A stretch of DNA of 64,000 nucleotides from positions 1 to 64,000 of the IMG/VR virus record IMGVR_UViG_3300031952_000008; one strand, written 5' to 3'. Under the pieces are notes generated by a model, which worked only from the letters and a program-made list of their open reading frames with translations, was not told the DNA's origin and ran no database searches. The translations under genes and the position numbers were made by a program. Source of the DNA: a virus. Shown piece by piece: positions 32,301 to 41,718 of the stretch. Position 1 is the first letter of the stretch. The number at the start of each line of letters is the position of its first letter.

Positions 32301-35087
32301 ACTCATACTATTGATTAGTTTAGAATAATTAATATAAACATAGGAATCTGTATTAGTCGAATAATAATTTCCGGTACTTAATCCACCACAAACAGTAGAT
32401 ACATTAGCAGTTTCTTGATAACAAATATTAGGAGAATCTACTCCCAAAATTTCACAATCTACCTGGCTGGTATTTTCGGCCTGGATACTGAAAATAAACT
32501 CATTAGTTACTGGAGCAGTAACGTAATCTGAAAGATTAGTAATGTAAGTATAACTATTAAAGTTTTCCATTAAAGTAATATTCGAAATATTAACTACCCA
32601 AACCGGAACATCATTTACATATATAACATTTATACCAAGAGTTTGGTTAAGTCCATTAGCTCCTATGCTATCATTAACACCAATAATACAAGTTGCGTTA
32701 CCATACCAACCAAAAAAAGGAGATAATATAAGATTATTACCTGTTATATTACAATCTACCTGGCTAGTATTCTCGGATTTAATACTAAAAGTGGTACTAT
32801 ATCCGCCAGTATCATTAACATAACTAGAAAGGTTAGTAAGATAAGTGATGGTTGAACTATATTCATTAACTGAAATATTAGAAATGTTATAAAGCCAATC
32901 TATTTTAACATAAGTAAAATTAAGACAACCACTACTAGTATCTATATTTTGGTCGGCATAATTGACGCAATGTACATAAAGACAGTGATTGCCACCAGTA
33001 TAAGTATCAAAAACTGTGTAAGCATGAGAAGTAGTAGTTGTTGTGGCGAATTTATAATTGGGATTAGTAGCGACAGCGGTAGAATAATTAAGGTTGGTAT
33101 CTACTACTCCGGAACAATTAGCATTTTGACCAGTAGTTAAAGTAAGACTAAGAGTGTTACTATTTATAATAACATTTCCGTTACTATTCCAAAGAGTTCT
33201 ATTTCCTTCACTAAATACTGAACTTGTAATATTATAATTAGATATATTAGTATATGGGTGAATAGTTAAAGTAAAATTAGCTGGAGCTTGAAAACAAAAA
33301 CCAAGTATGTCACAAACTTCTACATTCCAATACCAAAGGTTGTTATCAGAAAGTGTTGCCTCAATTAAGTTAGCCGAGTTATTAACAACAGCACTAGCAT
33401 TAACTACATCTCCATGCCCACTCCAGATATGAAGTGTGGCATTAGAAATATTATTAACATAAGATTTAGGAGTATAACTAAAATTTAAAGTAATATTAGA
33501 AGTATAAGTTGTATTTGCTGGACTATTAAGAGTTACACTTATGTTTCCAGAAGCTCCACTTCCTACTGTGAAAGTATAATAGTTTCCACTGTTATTATTC
33601 AAAGCCGAGTCCCAACAACTAACATTATAATAATACTGACCATTGGAGAGACTAACTGCCTGACTAACATTACTCGCATTATAACTTTTATAATTGAATT
33701 GTGTAGTATTACCACTATCATAAACCCAAGAAACAGATTGAGGGTTATTATTTGTTGGAGTTCCTGTCTTAGTATAGTTTATACTTATCATGTTCCATGC
33801 TGATGCATGAGGTGCTCCTGAGTATATTCCTTTTAACCAAGTAATTGAACCATTGGTGAAAGGAAATCCTGAAGCTAAATTAGAATATGTGCAAGAACCC
33901 TCAGCTACCACTGGCATATCTAAAGAAAGATTTGTATTTGCTGGAAGATTAAAACTTCCTACAGCACTCGTTCCACTTCTTGTCCAATTAATAGGGTTAG
34001 TTCCATTATCATAAATAAATCTTTGAGTAGTCCTACCTAAGTTTTGCTCACCGCCACCAACAATATCATAAAATATACCTGTTATAGTAATATTTTCAGT
34101 GGCTCTTATTTTAATACCGCAAGAACCACCTCCAGAAGGGTCTCCCCAATCTAAATTTACACCATGAATAGCGGTTTCATTAACATAAGTAGTAACATTA
34201 TTCCAATTAACTATGCTACAATTTCCTCCAGCTTCATCAAGAGATAAATTAATAGCATTAACAGGAGAGCTTGTTGAACCATTGGCTGGAACAAAAGTTG
34301 TGATGTTTGGTGGTGTTATATCCCATCCATTTCCGCCACCATACAATGTTGCTATATCTCCTCCACAAATAGCATCTAATGAACAACTTGCATCATTTAT
34401 AGAATTATTAAAAAAATAATATTCATCAATGCTGACATTACCACTACCACTAGTTCCAGCACCTTGTCTATTAACACTTAAAAAGGTAGTTCCAACATTT
34501 TTAGCGTGAGCCCAAGATTCTCTATAAACACCATCTATGTATAAATATCCAATATTCGAACCCCATCTTAAAACTAAATGATGCCATTTTCCATCACTAA
34601 ATTCTGTTGTAAGTGATTCATCTGTTTGCCAATCATTACCTCCACCATAACCAGAGATTATAACATTATTAGAACTATCAAACCCAAATTGCACAAGTTG
34701 ATTTGTTGTATAAGTTCCAAAAGCAGTAAAATAACCATAATTATCTGCTGTTTGAAAAGGTCCATTGAACCACAATGATACTGTCCAATTACTTGCTCCT
34801 GAAGGTAAACCTGTTGGAGAAGCTTTGTTTGCATAATTAGTAATTCCACTACTAAAATTAACTGCTTTCCCACCACCAACACCAGTTATTTGATAAGTTG
34901 GAGAACCATACGCAGTTAAATTATTAATTCCATATTTCCCAGTTCCGTAATCTGTTATATTGCCACTGGTATCATTAAATGCCCAATAAGCTACTATATT
35001 CGCATTAGTTAAAGCACTAACCATACTTGCCATCACAAGTGATAAGATAAACATTAATCCAATTAAAAAAAATGATTTAAACTTCAT
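29382..35087 (-). CDS. Giant exported adhesin with LamG-like N-terminal domain
   Basis: A 1901-residue protein, the largest in the window. A signal peptide covers about residues 1-27. Residues about 30-240 form a concanavalin/LamG-like lectin domain (VAYWAFNDTSGNITDYG, WTVSLWFNG, DGKWHHLVLRWG, GYLYIDGV). Then come Ig- and cadherin-like domains, two of them in tandem with FSIKSENTSQVDC and FSIQAENTSQVDC, the second split by about 366 extra residues (DNA 31350-32447). The C-terminal end carries the DVGNDG module seen in archaeal surface proteins. It is very rich in NxS/T sequons. ATG 35087 (GGTG upstream) is preferred to TTG 35099. Likely role: host recognition. Confidence 0.7.
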   Translation of the reverse strand: MKFKSFFLIGLMFILSLVMASMVSALTNANIVAYWAFNDTSGNITDYGTGKYGINNLTAYGSPTYQITGVGGGKAVNFSSGITNYANKASPTGLPSGASNWTVSLWFNGPFQTADNYGYFTAFGTYTTNQLVQFGFDSSNNVIISGYGGGNDWQTDESLTTEFSDGKWHHLVLRWGSNIGYLYIDGVYRESWAHAKNVGTTFLSVNRQGAGTSGSGNVSIDEYYFFNNSINDASCSLDAICGGDIATLYGGGNGWDITPPNITTFVPANGSTSSPVNAINLSLDEAGGNCSIVNWNNVTTYVNETAIHGVNLDWGDPSGGGSCGIKIRATENITITGIFYDIVGGGEQNLGRTTQRFIYDNGTNPINWTRSGTSAVGSFNLPANTNLSLDMPVVAEGSCTYSNLASGFPFTNGSITWLKGIYSGAPHASAWNMISINYTKTGTPTNNNPQSVSWVYDSGNTTQFNYKSYNASNVSQAVSLSNGQYYYNVSCWDSALNNNSGNYYTFTVGSGASGNISVTLNSPANTTYTSNITLNFSYTPKSYVNNISNATLHIWSGHGDVVNASAVVNNSANLIEATLSDNNLWYWNVEVCDILGFCFQAPANFTLTIHPYTNISNYNITSSVFSEGNRTLWNSNGNVIINSNTLSLTLTTGQNANCSGVVDTNLNYSTAVATNPNYKFATTTTTSHAYTVFDTYTGGNHCLYVHCVNYADQNIDTSSGCLNFTYVKIDWLYNISNISVNEYSSTITYLTNLSSYVNDTGGYSTTFSIKSENTSQVDCNITGNNLILSPFFGWYGNATCIIGVNDSIGANGLNQTLGINVIYVNDVPVWVVNISNITLMENFNSYTYITNLSDYVTAPVTNEFIFSIQAENTSQVDCEILGVDSPNICYQETANVSTVCGGLSTGNYYSTNTDSYVYINYSKLINSMSTSSWRVKYGYNISSGQAIDKNFSIPSDCWSQNNLQYRFYSSITPFLFDNFIPSTLNLSKFYNYSAQSTYGSGSYIVNGYLQLDAGAYMDTGRTNEYGQMDIYTNGTIDPLKIALKSKITLYNLSMSGQCGACAHSESTNIYTRIIFTNLTNDVTIYTDGIVAECDGGASYSHAGNNFIIEKLNSTHWYYNYSGISSGNVDISSLTGNIFVKTSAYASRITNGAAFCSSTATMKLNNITYVSPSSRGDCWNGSTWETVAPLVYGASFGTQTSSASSSKIWDADWTTGAKHNESLWSSTVDNEEAYSSLYEEAMNWDIKNVLILHSALNYNGTASCTIGTNNSVGWGENRTFYIGVLDRNVYLNLDGLFANRTYEYGTTANVSIVSVNSDNLSVGSDVYMVGKGIDYFIGVSNTTFNASYDLSLINTNKINEFSDNSTSILLKYRLYNYEAFYVELPNYITITSASLDVSGLNSDQTLFGWDDMYNNEVTSKTYNFTDNGSMIFNLTLRDKRQQSGTGNTQYIKFASIQFMVQSSSAYNISVTIPNITNSLTIYNSENYLQPSITIVLDESYLNNWITNGNITVTDGIYTFPFNISVTTGGNITFSDFIIRLSYITYPEDLTIDIGDDGYVDINLSGMISTTSSSVNKFNESGSDFYHSDNGSSTSRTSSLAYIEVPSSTPFSTFTVRMRGQSSKDTYYEDFEDLDYINSSTTTCDFDAFFNQYSSEISGVASSCWIYSTRLDSNSSNITSLTVSIEQLNYLNTSTLNFYISNDNGNNWFPIPFNTYTSNSENVSFNTSGADVMWKANLKPTSSKKSYLYNLYFDGLGNRPHNVTLDVGNDGISDYNYTGNLPISIDTSGSNYVLINFNTSLISSAISSCTTPFCTFPINVSFDGERFVSLTDLSITYSVQDLNLDINPIKAYLTNAGSSLISNTTTPTSPKNVSTSKVSINAITDGVRVVKNATINITGSYYD

Positions 35088-36063
35088 TAGTAACACCAAA
35101 AGCTATCTTATCAAGACTGGTAAGTTTAGAAACTCCTTTATCTATTTCATATTGTCTAAAAGGATACTCTATCCAATTACGGTCTCCTACTGGTACAGAC
35201 ATTTCATTTAATGTATTATTAAAAATGTTTATATTAGGATTAATAATAGTTTTATTTCCGATAATCACTCCAGTTTTAAGTTTTGAAGTGTCTGAAACCA
35301 CTTCCGAAACTATACTCTTTTCTTCCACAACCTTAATTATAGTAACGTTCTTAATATCATAATGGTCGATTTGTGAGATAATATAATCATAACATTTAAG
35401 AACGGTTTTGTTAATGGTACAATCATAACAATGCATAGAAACGTTCTTGGATTGGTCAATACTACAAATATTAGTTAAAGTAACATTTTTATAAACCGGA
35501 GTAGAATCTATAGAGGTTTCGGTAACGTTCTTATAAGTAATTACTTCCCTCTCCACAGTCTTGTTAGTAAACGTGTACGACCAACTCGCCCATAAGGGGT
35601 CCACAGATACTTTACTAACTACAAAGCTCCACTTATAATATGCAGGTTGTGTGGCGTGTCCTACTAATTTGTTCAAATTATTCTTCCCACTCCAACAATA
35701 ACCATCATAGATAATTGTCCAATTCTTACTAAGCGAACCTGTCTTAGCTTTTTTAACATACCAATCTACAGTAATATTAGGGTTAGTACTAACTATATTA
35801 GATATTTTATTTAAATTAACCCAAACAGTAGTACTGTAAGGTTTTTTATATAAGTAATTACTGTTATTAGAGTATTCAAAACAAATTTTGGAAGAAGTAT
35901 TTACCGTAACAAACGCTTCACAAGTTAACCCATTACAAACCACGTCACCACTACTTATAAACTTAACCCCAGTAAGTAGGAAAAGGAAAGCAAATAATCC
36001 AACCAAGCCAACTGTAGCCCCTCCAGCTAACATCTGTTTATTTATAGTGCTATAAGTAGCCAT
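35077..36063 (-). CDS. Membrane-anchored tail-locus protein
   Basis: A 328-residue protein with a hydrophobic segment at about residues 12-35 and an outside domain rich in NVT/NKT-type sequons and Cys (for example SMHCYDCTINK). Residues 170-280 contain repeated KNVT(E/L/I) strands of coiled or beta character. No family is recognised. It precedes the two adhesins and overlaps both neighbours by a few bases, so it is probably made with them and may anchor or assemble them. Confidence 0.55.
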   Translation of the reverse strand: MATYSTINKQMLAGGATVGLVGLFAFLFLLTGVKFISSGDVVCNGLTCEAFVTVNTSSKICFEYSNNSNYLYKKPYSTTVWVNLNKISNIVSTNPNITVDWYVKKAKTGSLSKNWTIIYDGYCWSGKNNLNKLVGHATQPAYYKWSFVVSKVSVDPLWASWSYTFTNKTVEREVITYKNVTETSIDSTPVYKNVTLTNICSIDQSKNVSMHCYDCTINKTVLKCYDYIISQIDHYDIKNVTIIKVVEEKSIVSEVVSDTSKLKTGVIIGNKTIINPNINIFNNTLNEMSVPVGDRNWIEYPFRQYEIDKGVSKLTSLDKIAFGVTNEV

Positions 36064-36455
36064 TAGTCACCGGACCATTCTATCAAACTTAAGGAAAATT
36101 GAAAATGATTGAATACTCTATCTGCTGAATCGTCAAACGTTAAACCTTCGTTTTCTACGCAAAAACTCCCAACAATCCTACCATCATTGTAGTCGTGCTT
36201 CTTTCCATCTTGTAAACTTTCTAGTTTCTCCCTAATCTGTTCTTTAGTAGTAGCACCAGTAGAATAAATTATTCCATTTAACTGTATTCTCCAATCTAAA
36301 GCATCCATGCCAGGAATCTCATGTTTCGCTATCCTTTTACCTAAGGTTTGTTTAATAGTAGCAGTAACCTTAACAGGAGAGATACCAGTGACTAGCAATC
36401 CAACGGTTCCAAATAAAACTTCATTAACATCATCATAAGACGCAATCGTAATCAC
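36063..36455 (-). CDS. Tail/baseplate protein, gpU- or Dit-like
   Basis: A 130-residue protein. VTATIKQTLGKRIAKHEIPGMDALDWRIQ is broken here as VTATIKQTLGKRIAKHEI and PGMDALDWRIQLNG; with the later segment FNHFQFSLSLIEW it matches small tail proteins next to the tape measure that follow the order GR....PG......I.G.......F.....LVEW. The start is GTG 36455, two bases after the tape-measure stop; no ATG is available in frame. It probably joins the tail tube to the baseplate. Confidence 0.55.
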   Translation of the reverse strand: MITIASYDDVNEVLFGTVGLLVTGISPVKVTATIKQTLGKRIAKHEIPGMDALDWRIQLNGIIYSTGATTKEQIREKLESLQDGKKHDYNDGRIVGSFCVENEGLTFDDSADRVFNHFQFSLSLIEWSGD

Positions 36456-36458
36456 CCA

Positions 36459-39400
36459 TTAATAAGATTGTAATTCTTTCCTAATCTGCCTAGCTATCTC
36501 GTTCGCCGAAACATTAGACCCACTTACATTAACAGTAACATTAATATTATTACCCATTTTACCTAGTTTACTTAATGGAATAACAGCTTCCGGACCTTTT
36601 TCGCCAATCATAGCACGAGTAGGACCATTAACTATTCCTCCTTCAGCAAAACCAAAAAAGCTTCTTATAAAATTAGGAACAATAGTGTCCATAACATTGG
36701 TACCCATATTCTTTAAAAAATCTGTAGGACCCATAATTTGAAACCCCGGTTGCGTTTCTTTTCTATTAGCAATTTCATTAGCAGCCTGAAAATTATTCAT
36801 ATCGAAAGGATTATAAAAAGGAACACTATTAACAACGCCAGGTCCCGCTGGAGTAGTATAATTAACACCAGTATTTTGTATAACAGCATTATCTATTACG
36901 CCTTCAGCTATTGTTTTTTTATCTTCTAATTTATTAATATCTTTCTCTTTTTTATCAACTTGTATTGCTTTTTTATCTTCATACTCTCTTCTTTCCTGTT
37001 CTAACGTAGCTTCTTCCGTTCTTAATTTAGCCACTTCAGCAGCCGCACTAGCATAAGCGGCCATTTCAGTTTTTAATAATTCAACAACTTGAGACGAATT
37101 AACTGTAATCTGGTTAGTTTTATCCTCTTCTTCCATCATAAAACCTTTAACATTATTATGCATGTCCCCATAATATACATCATAAGCTAACTGTAATTTA
37201 TTAACGAACTGAGATTGAGTACTGGTATTACCACCACCCATATTAAGATTATTAATACCTAAAAGAGCAGTTTGCCAAGTCTTAACTCTATCAGTAACAT
37301 CAGCATTAAGAGACTCCCCAGCAGAAACCTCAGCTTTAATAGCTGTTTCTATAGTAGTTTTCCAAGCATCATAAGCATTAGCACTATCTTCGGAATTTTC
37401 AATAACCGTTTCCTGTTGGGCTATTAAATCATCAAAACTATCTCCCACTCTACTAAGTTGGGATTGAATAAATGCACCAGCATCAGCTATACCAAGTTCT
37501 AAAAGCTTCTGTTTCTTCATCCAAATATCTACTTTATCAAGTAACCCTAAAATAACTGTTTCACCAGTAAATCTTTGGGTGGATAGTGTAGAAATATTCT
37601 TTTGTGCATCAGAAGCCGCTCTACCAAAATCTTCTAAAGAAGACCTTACATCTCTTAATTGATTAGCATTATCTTTTAAAGTATCATTCCATTTTTCATT
37701 AATATCTTTAAGATTTTGTTGTTCAGTTACTAACTGGTCGTCTATATTAACTATTGAAATTTTAGCATTTGTAACACTTTCTAAAAGTTTAAGTTGTTGT
37801 TGATAAACAAGATTATCCCTAATTCTAACATCTATAGATTCAAAAGTAGAAGTAATAAGTTCTTTTTGAGCATCAGCCTCTTCATTAATAGCTTTTATTC
37901 TAGTAATTAAAGAAGGATTACCTTTTTCTGTCCAATCAACTAAAGATTTAAGAGAATCAGTAGATTTTCTATTAGCAATATCAATCGCAGTTTGTGTTAC
38001 AAATAAATCTTGATTATTTTTAATATTAGTTCCAGAAACTCCAGATTCCATAGGTGCTTTAAATAAATCGGTTACCATCTGATAAGCTTTTTCTGTATCC
38101 TTCATCAATTCAGGAATCCACCAAAAAGGATTGACTAAATCTGCTAAATCTAATAAAGCAGAATAAGCAACTACACTCCAACGACCAACATCTCTTAAAA
38201 ACGAACCAATTTCTTCATGATGAACTTGAATATTTTTTGCCGAACCACTCATACTAATCGAAAACTTGTCAAGAGTTCCACTAGCACCTTCTATACCTTT
38301 AGTCATATCGGAAATGGCTCCATTATTAAGTAAAATCTTTTCAGTAGCTAAAGCAACCGAGGTAGCGACTCTTCTTTCAAAAATATCACCCATAGCTTCT
38401 AATTTAGTACTCATATCACCTTGACCTAAGGAAATAGCTAATTGAGTAAAAACATCATTTAAACCAACAAAATCGCCATTAGAATCATAAATAGCAACTC
38501 CTAATCTTTCCATTTGTTCTCTAGCTTTTGGAGATTCATTAGTAACAGCGGCTAATATACCTCTAATAGCTGTACCTGCCATCTCTCCTCTAATACCTGC
38601 ATCAGATAACATGGCAATAGTTGATAATAGTTCTTCAAACCCAACACCAGCCGCATAAGCTGTTGGACCAGCATATTTCATAGCTTCGGCTATAGTATCC
38701 ATACTTGCCGCACTATTAATATCGGCATAAGTAAGTTTATCAGCAACCTCAGCCGCTCTTTCGGCAGTCATATTAAACTGATTCAAAACCATTGTAACAA
38801 CATCGGTAGCAGAAGATAATTCTACTTGTGAAAATGTAGCTAATTTAGTAGAAGTAGCCATTATCTTATCAGATTCGGCCTTATCGAAACCTCTTTTAGT
38901 AACATCCAAATAAGCTTCTGCAATTTGGTCTAAACTATAAATAGTTCCTTGTTGTAATCTATTGATAGCTTCAAGAGAAGCACCTGAAGAAGTTTGAGTA
39001 ACTGCGGCAATACGAGCAATAGTCATTTCATACTTAACAGCAGGTTCTATTAATCTACTCCAAACCATACCACCTAAATTAATAACTAAAAAAGCATTAA
39101 CTAATGCCCACCTAAAATGGGTCATTTTACCTAAGAAAGAATCTATTGCACTCTCCGATTTTTTAATTTGTTCAGGAAATTTAACACCAATTTCTTGTCC
39201 GGCATTTTTAACATTTTCAGTAATCTCACTTTTTAAAACTCTAGCAAAAGTACCAAAAGAAGCGGCTTGTTCAATAGGTTTAAGTTTTGCAAACTCAGCA
39301 CTCATTCTTTGAGCTTCAACACTATTTTTTCTAGCGGCCAATGCCAATTCATTAAATTTTTGAGCCAAATCTACTGTAGATTTAGAAGTTTTAACACTTT

Positions 39401-39521
39401 CTGCTTGAAGATTTCTAGTCTGGGCTCTAACGGCATTTAAATCAGTATCTAACTTTTTAAGTTCAGCACTAGCTTCATTAAGTACCGAAACAACAATTCG
39501 AAGTTCACCGATGTCTGACAT
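36459..39521 (-). CDS. Tail tape measure protein
   Basis: A 1020-residue protein. An N-terminal coiled coil (about 1-100) is followed by the TP901-type core: hydrophobic LVNAFLVINLGGMVW near 140-154, IARIAAVTQTS, then EMAGTAIRGILAAVTN and YDSNGDFVGLNDVFTQL near 310-350. The central part is helical. The C-terminus has AEGGIVNGPTRAMIGEKGPE, a motif typical of tape-measure ends. Its length sets the tail length, and the presence of this protein plus a tube protein indicates a long tail. It starts two bases after the second chaperone gene. Confidence 0.93.
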   Translation of the reverse strand: MSDIGELRIVVSVLNEASAELKKLDTDLNAVRAQTRNLQAESVKTSKSTVDLAQKFNELALAARKNSVEAQRMSAEFAKLKPIEQAASFGTFARVLKSEITENVKNAGQEIGVKFPEQIKKSESAIDSFLGKMTHFRWALVNAFLVINLGGMVWSRLIEPAVKYEMTIARIAAVTQTSSGASLEAINRLQQGTIYSLDQIAEAYLDVTKRGFDKAESDKIMATSTKLATFSQVELSSATDVVTMVLNQFNMTAERAAEVADKLTYADINSAASMDTIAEAMKYAGPTAYAAGVGFEELLSTIAMLSDAGIRGEMAGTAIRGILAAVTNESPKAREQMERLGVAIYDSNGDFVGLNDVFTQLAISLGQGDMSTKLEAMGDIFERRVATSVALATEKILLNNGAISDMTKGIEGASGTLDKFSISMSGSAKNIQVHHEEIGSFLRDVGRWSVVAYSALLDLADLVNPFWWIPELMKDTEKAYQMVTDLFKAPMESGVSGTNIKNNQDLFVTQTAIDIANRKSTDSLKSLVDWTEKGNPSLITRIKAINEEADAQKELITSTFESIDVRIRDNLVYQQQLKLLESVTNAKISIVNIDDQLVTEQQNLKDINEKWNDTLKDNANQLRDVRSSLEDFGRAASDAQKNISTLSTQRFTGETVILGLLDKVDIWMKKQKLLELGIADAGAFIQSQLSRVGDSFDDLIAQQETVIENSEDSANAYDAWKTTIETAIKAEVSAGESLNADVTDRVKTWQTALLGINNLNMGGGNTSTQSQFVNKLQLAYDVYYGDMHNNVKGFMMEEEDKTNQITVNSSQVVELLKTEMAAYASAAAEVAKLRTEEATLEQERREYEDKKAIQVDKKEKDINKLEDKKTIAEGVIDNAVIQNTGVNYTTPAGPGVVNSVPFYNPFDMNNFQAANEIANRKETQPGFQIMGPTDFLKNMGTNVMDTIVPNFIRSFFGFAEGGIVNGPTRAMIGEKGPEAVIPLSKLGKMGNNINVTVNVSGSNVSANEIARQIRKELQSY

Positions 39522-39522
39522 A

Positions 39523-40047
39523 TTAAGTTTTAAATCCCTTGCTTTCTACTTTTCTTTTTTCTTCCCTTGCATTATAACACTCTACAATCCAATTAATCTC
39601 CCATACAGTAAGATTATTTACATTATAAAAATTGTAACCAAGTTCGTGAAGGAAAAGCAACATATCGCCTTCTTTCCTTCTTTCTCTTAACTTCCTTAAA
39701 TGTTTTCCAAACTCATCATCTTTCTCAAACTGCTTACTTCTTTCTTTCTTCTTCTCTGTCTTTACTCCGGAAATATCAAATACTTTATCAACCAACGCAG
39801 TTGCGAACTCAGGTCTTACAAGATTAAAATCCTTTCCTATATCAGGAACCTTAACATTGTTCCCAAGGATATAATCATCATAATCCACATTATCGCCAGA
39901 CAGTATGCGTTTCAGTTCTCCCCTAGTAAGAGGAATGAGCTTAACCTTGTGCTCCTCTCCTTTCACTACTATACAAAACTCTTGAGGTATAAGGTTTCCC
40001 TTATTATCTCTATCAAAATACAAATCATCACTTAACCCTTGAACCAT
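39523..40047 (-). CDS. Putative tail assembly chaperone, copy 2
   Basis: A 174-residue protein placed between tube and tape measure, the usual site of tail chaperones. Its N-terminus (DRDNKGNLIPQEFCIVVKG...KVKLIPLTRGELKRIL) is parallel to that of the upstream gene (DNKDGELVPQDVEL...IKIIPITRKEMKEIF), so the two are paralogues. The C-terminal part (LGYNFYNVNNLTVWEINWIVE) resembles the C-terminal domain of chaperone T products. They are separate genes, with ATG 40047 two bases after the first stop, so no ribosomal frameshift is needed. Confidence 0.6.
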   Translation of the reverse strand: MVQGLSDDLYFDRDNKGNLIPQEFCIVVKGEEHKVKLIPLTRGELKRILSGDNVDYDDYILGNNVKVPDIGKDFNLVRPEFATALVDKVFDISGVKTEKKKERSKQFEKDDEFGKHLRKLRERRKEGDMLLFLHELGYNFYNVNNLTVWEINWIVECYNAREEKRKVESKGFKT

Positions 40048-40048
40048 A

Positions 40049-40519
40049 TTACTTAAGTTCTAACTTCGACACTTTTTCGGATAGTTCTTTGATTTTCTTT
40101 TCATACTCTTCCATCAAAAGTAATTCGTGTCTTGTTCTTCCCATTAAAATTAATGAATTAAATGTTGGATTTAAAACAATTAATCTTTTTATAATATCTG
40201 GTTTCTCAAAGTCTCTTACAATACTAAAATCAAAGATAGTCTGAGCAATGTTTTTAACAAAGGTAGGCTTCATAACTCTAATTTCTTCATCCGAAAATGA
40301 AGGCTCTTTGCAATATTTCTTAACAATTAAAGCATCCGAATCCTCATCTGTCTCTCCTTTATCTTTATTCTTTTCAAAAATCTCTTTCATTTCCTTACGA
40401 GTAATAGGTATTATTTTAATAGTTTCTACCTTATCATCTACTCGTTCCTGTAATTCGACATCTTGTGGAACTAATTCTCCATCCTTATTATCGAATAATG
40501 CCTTATCTTTTGATAACAT
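40049..40519 (-). CDS. Putative tail assembly chaperone, copy 1
   Basis: A 156-residue acidic protein, paralogous to the next gene over its first 100 residues. The C-terminus (about 125-156) is a charged coiled coil (ELLLMEEYEKKIKELSEKVSKLE). It presumably coats the tape measure protein before tube assembly. ATG 40519 follows GCGAGGGATTTAT. The 44-base gap upstream is AT-rich and might hold a weak promoter. Confidence 0.55.
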   Translation of the reverse strand: MLSKDKALFDNKDGELVPQDVELQERVDDKVETIKIIPITRKEMKEIFEKNKDKGETDEDSDALIVKKYCKEPSFSDEEIRVMKPTFVKNIAQTIFDFSIVRDFEKPDIIKRLIVLNPTFNSLILMGRTRHELLLMEEYEKKIKELSEKVSKLELK

Positions 40520-40563
40520 ATAAATCCCTCGCTTAAATATAATATACTTTACTCTAAATTTAC

Positions 40564-41700
40564 TTAGCTTTTATATGAAGGGTCGTTATCTACGACAAAG
40601 AACTTAATTCCTTTAACGAATACGTTCGTGTCGTTACCAACAATGTCCTCAGGGCCACCATTGATTGCCATATCGTCGAAGACGACTGAACCAGCAACCA
40701 TTCTTATATAGTCTGGTGAGGATACTGGGCTACTAACGCTACCTATTTCTCCACCCCTTACGAAGTCTAGTACTACTTGAGGCTTTGTAAATGTAGGTTG
40801 GTCTGCGGTAGCTCCAAGAGCACCTAAGAACCTTTCATACATTTCCCTATCTTGGTAATGCATACCAAGTCTCAAAGAGTAATCTCTTCCTTTAGGATAG
40901 ATTGCTTTTGCCGACCTTATACTATCATAACTAGTTGTAGTTCCACAAATATACCAGACTGCTTCACAGTTGTTATTAACAGTTAATTCAAAACTATTAA
41001 CTAAAACAAGCTGGTCACTTGCTAAATCTCCACTAGCATCTCCCACTGTTGCCTCTCCTGTAGTCATATAAATTGCTCCTTGGTAGAAGACAAATGGGTC
41101 TTGAGCTATCTCTGTTGAATAGGTTTCATCAGATGTTCCTACAATAACTCTTTTAGCCAACCAATCAACTGCAACCTTTACAGGTTCGTCAATATTAGCA
41201 GAAAGGGTTAATCTATTAACTCTGCAACCTACATATGTTCTTTTCAAATTTAACTTTTTAGTTTCATCACTTGTAACACTTGAATCCTCGTAATCAGTAA
41301 ATTCTAACTGAAAACTAGGAAAGTCGTTAATTCCAGGTGAGTTTGCACTACCCATGATATGTTTACACATACCTGCTGTTGCACTAGGGTAAAGAAGTTT
41401 TGCTCCAGAATCTATTGTATCTGTTGAAGCTGTATCTTCTCCTATTGCCTGCCTAAGGAAAGCACATCCTTGCAAGTAATATTCCATTGCTCCTGTAACT
41501 TCGAATTTTCCAGGAATGATTGTGTAGTAATCTCTTGTACCACCAAGTGTTTTAATTTTAAACAAATTGTTCTTTTCGCCAGGCGTGATAGATTGAACTA
41601 GTCCTAATGATTGGTCCATCGTTGAAAGATAGGAACCATATTGGTAATCAGGGACTTCGCATCTCCATCTGACGCTCTGTTTATATCCAGTTGCCGCCAT
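40564..41700 (-). CDS. Tail tube protein
   Basis: A 378-residue, mostly beta protein placed upstream of the chaperones and tape measure. GLVQSITPGEKNNLFKIKTLGG, PGKFEVTGAMEYYLQG and SFELTVNNNCEAVW follow the layout of tail tube proteins, whose strands form rings stacked around the tape measure. It is longer than a minimal tube subunit, so an extra surface domain is likely. ATG 41700 lies 18 bases after the upstream stop, with AAGAGATGATT in front. Confidence 0.75.
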   Translation of the reverse strand: MAATGYKQSVRWRCEVPDYQYGSYLSTMDQSLGLVQSITPGEKNNLFKIKTLGGTRDYYTIIPGKFEVTGAMEYYLQGCAFLRQAIGEDTASTDTIDSGAKLLYPSATAGMCKHIMGSANSPGINDFPSFQLEFTDYEDSSVTSDETKKLNLKRTYVGCRVNRLTLSANIDEPVKVAVDWLAKRVIVGTSDETYSTEIAQDPFVFYQGAIYMTTGEATVGDASGDLASDQLVLVNSFELTVNNNCEAVWYICGTTTSYDSIRSAKAIYPKGRDYSLRLGMHYQDREMYERFLGALGATADQPTFTKPQVVLDFVRGGEIGSVSSPVSSPDYIRMVAGSVVFDDMAINGGPEDIVGNDTNVFVKGIKFFVVDNDPSYKS

Positions 41701-41718
41701 AAATAATCATCTCTTTTA

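Noticed and set aside
34658-34882. Second - strand frame inside the giant adhesin.
   Set aside because: It is a shadow frame without a start signal, and the adhesin frame is continuous through it.
40040-40060. Programmed frameshift between the two chaperone genes.
   Set aside because: The first gene ends with its own stop, the second has an ATG two bases later, and no slippery heptamer is visible.
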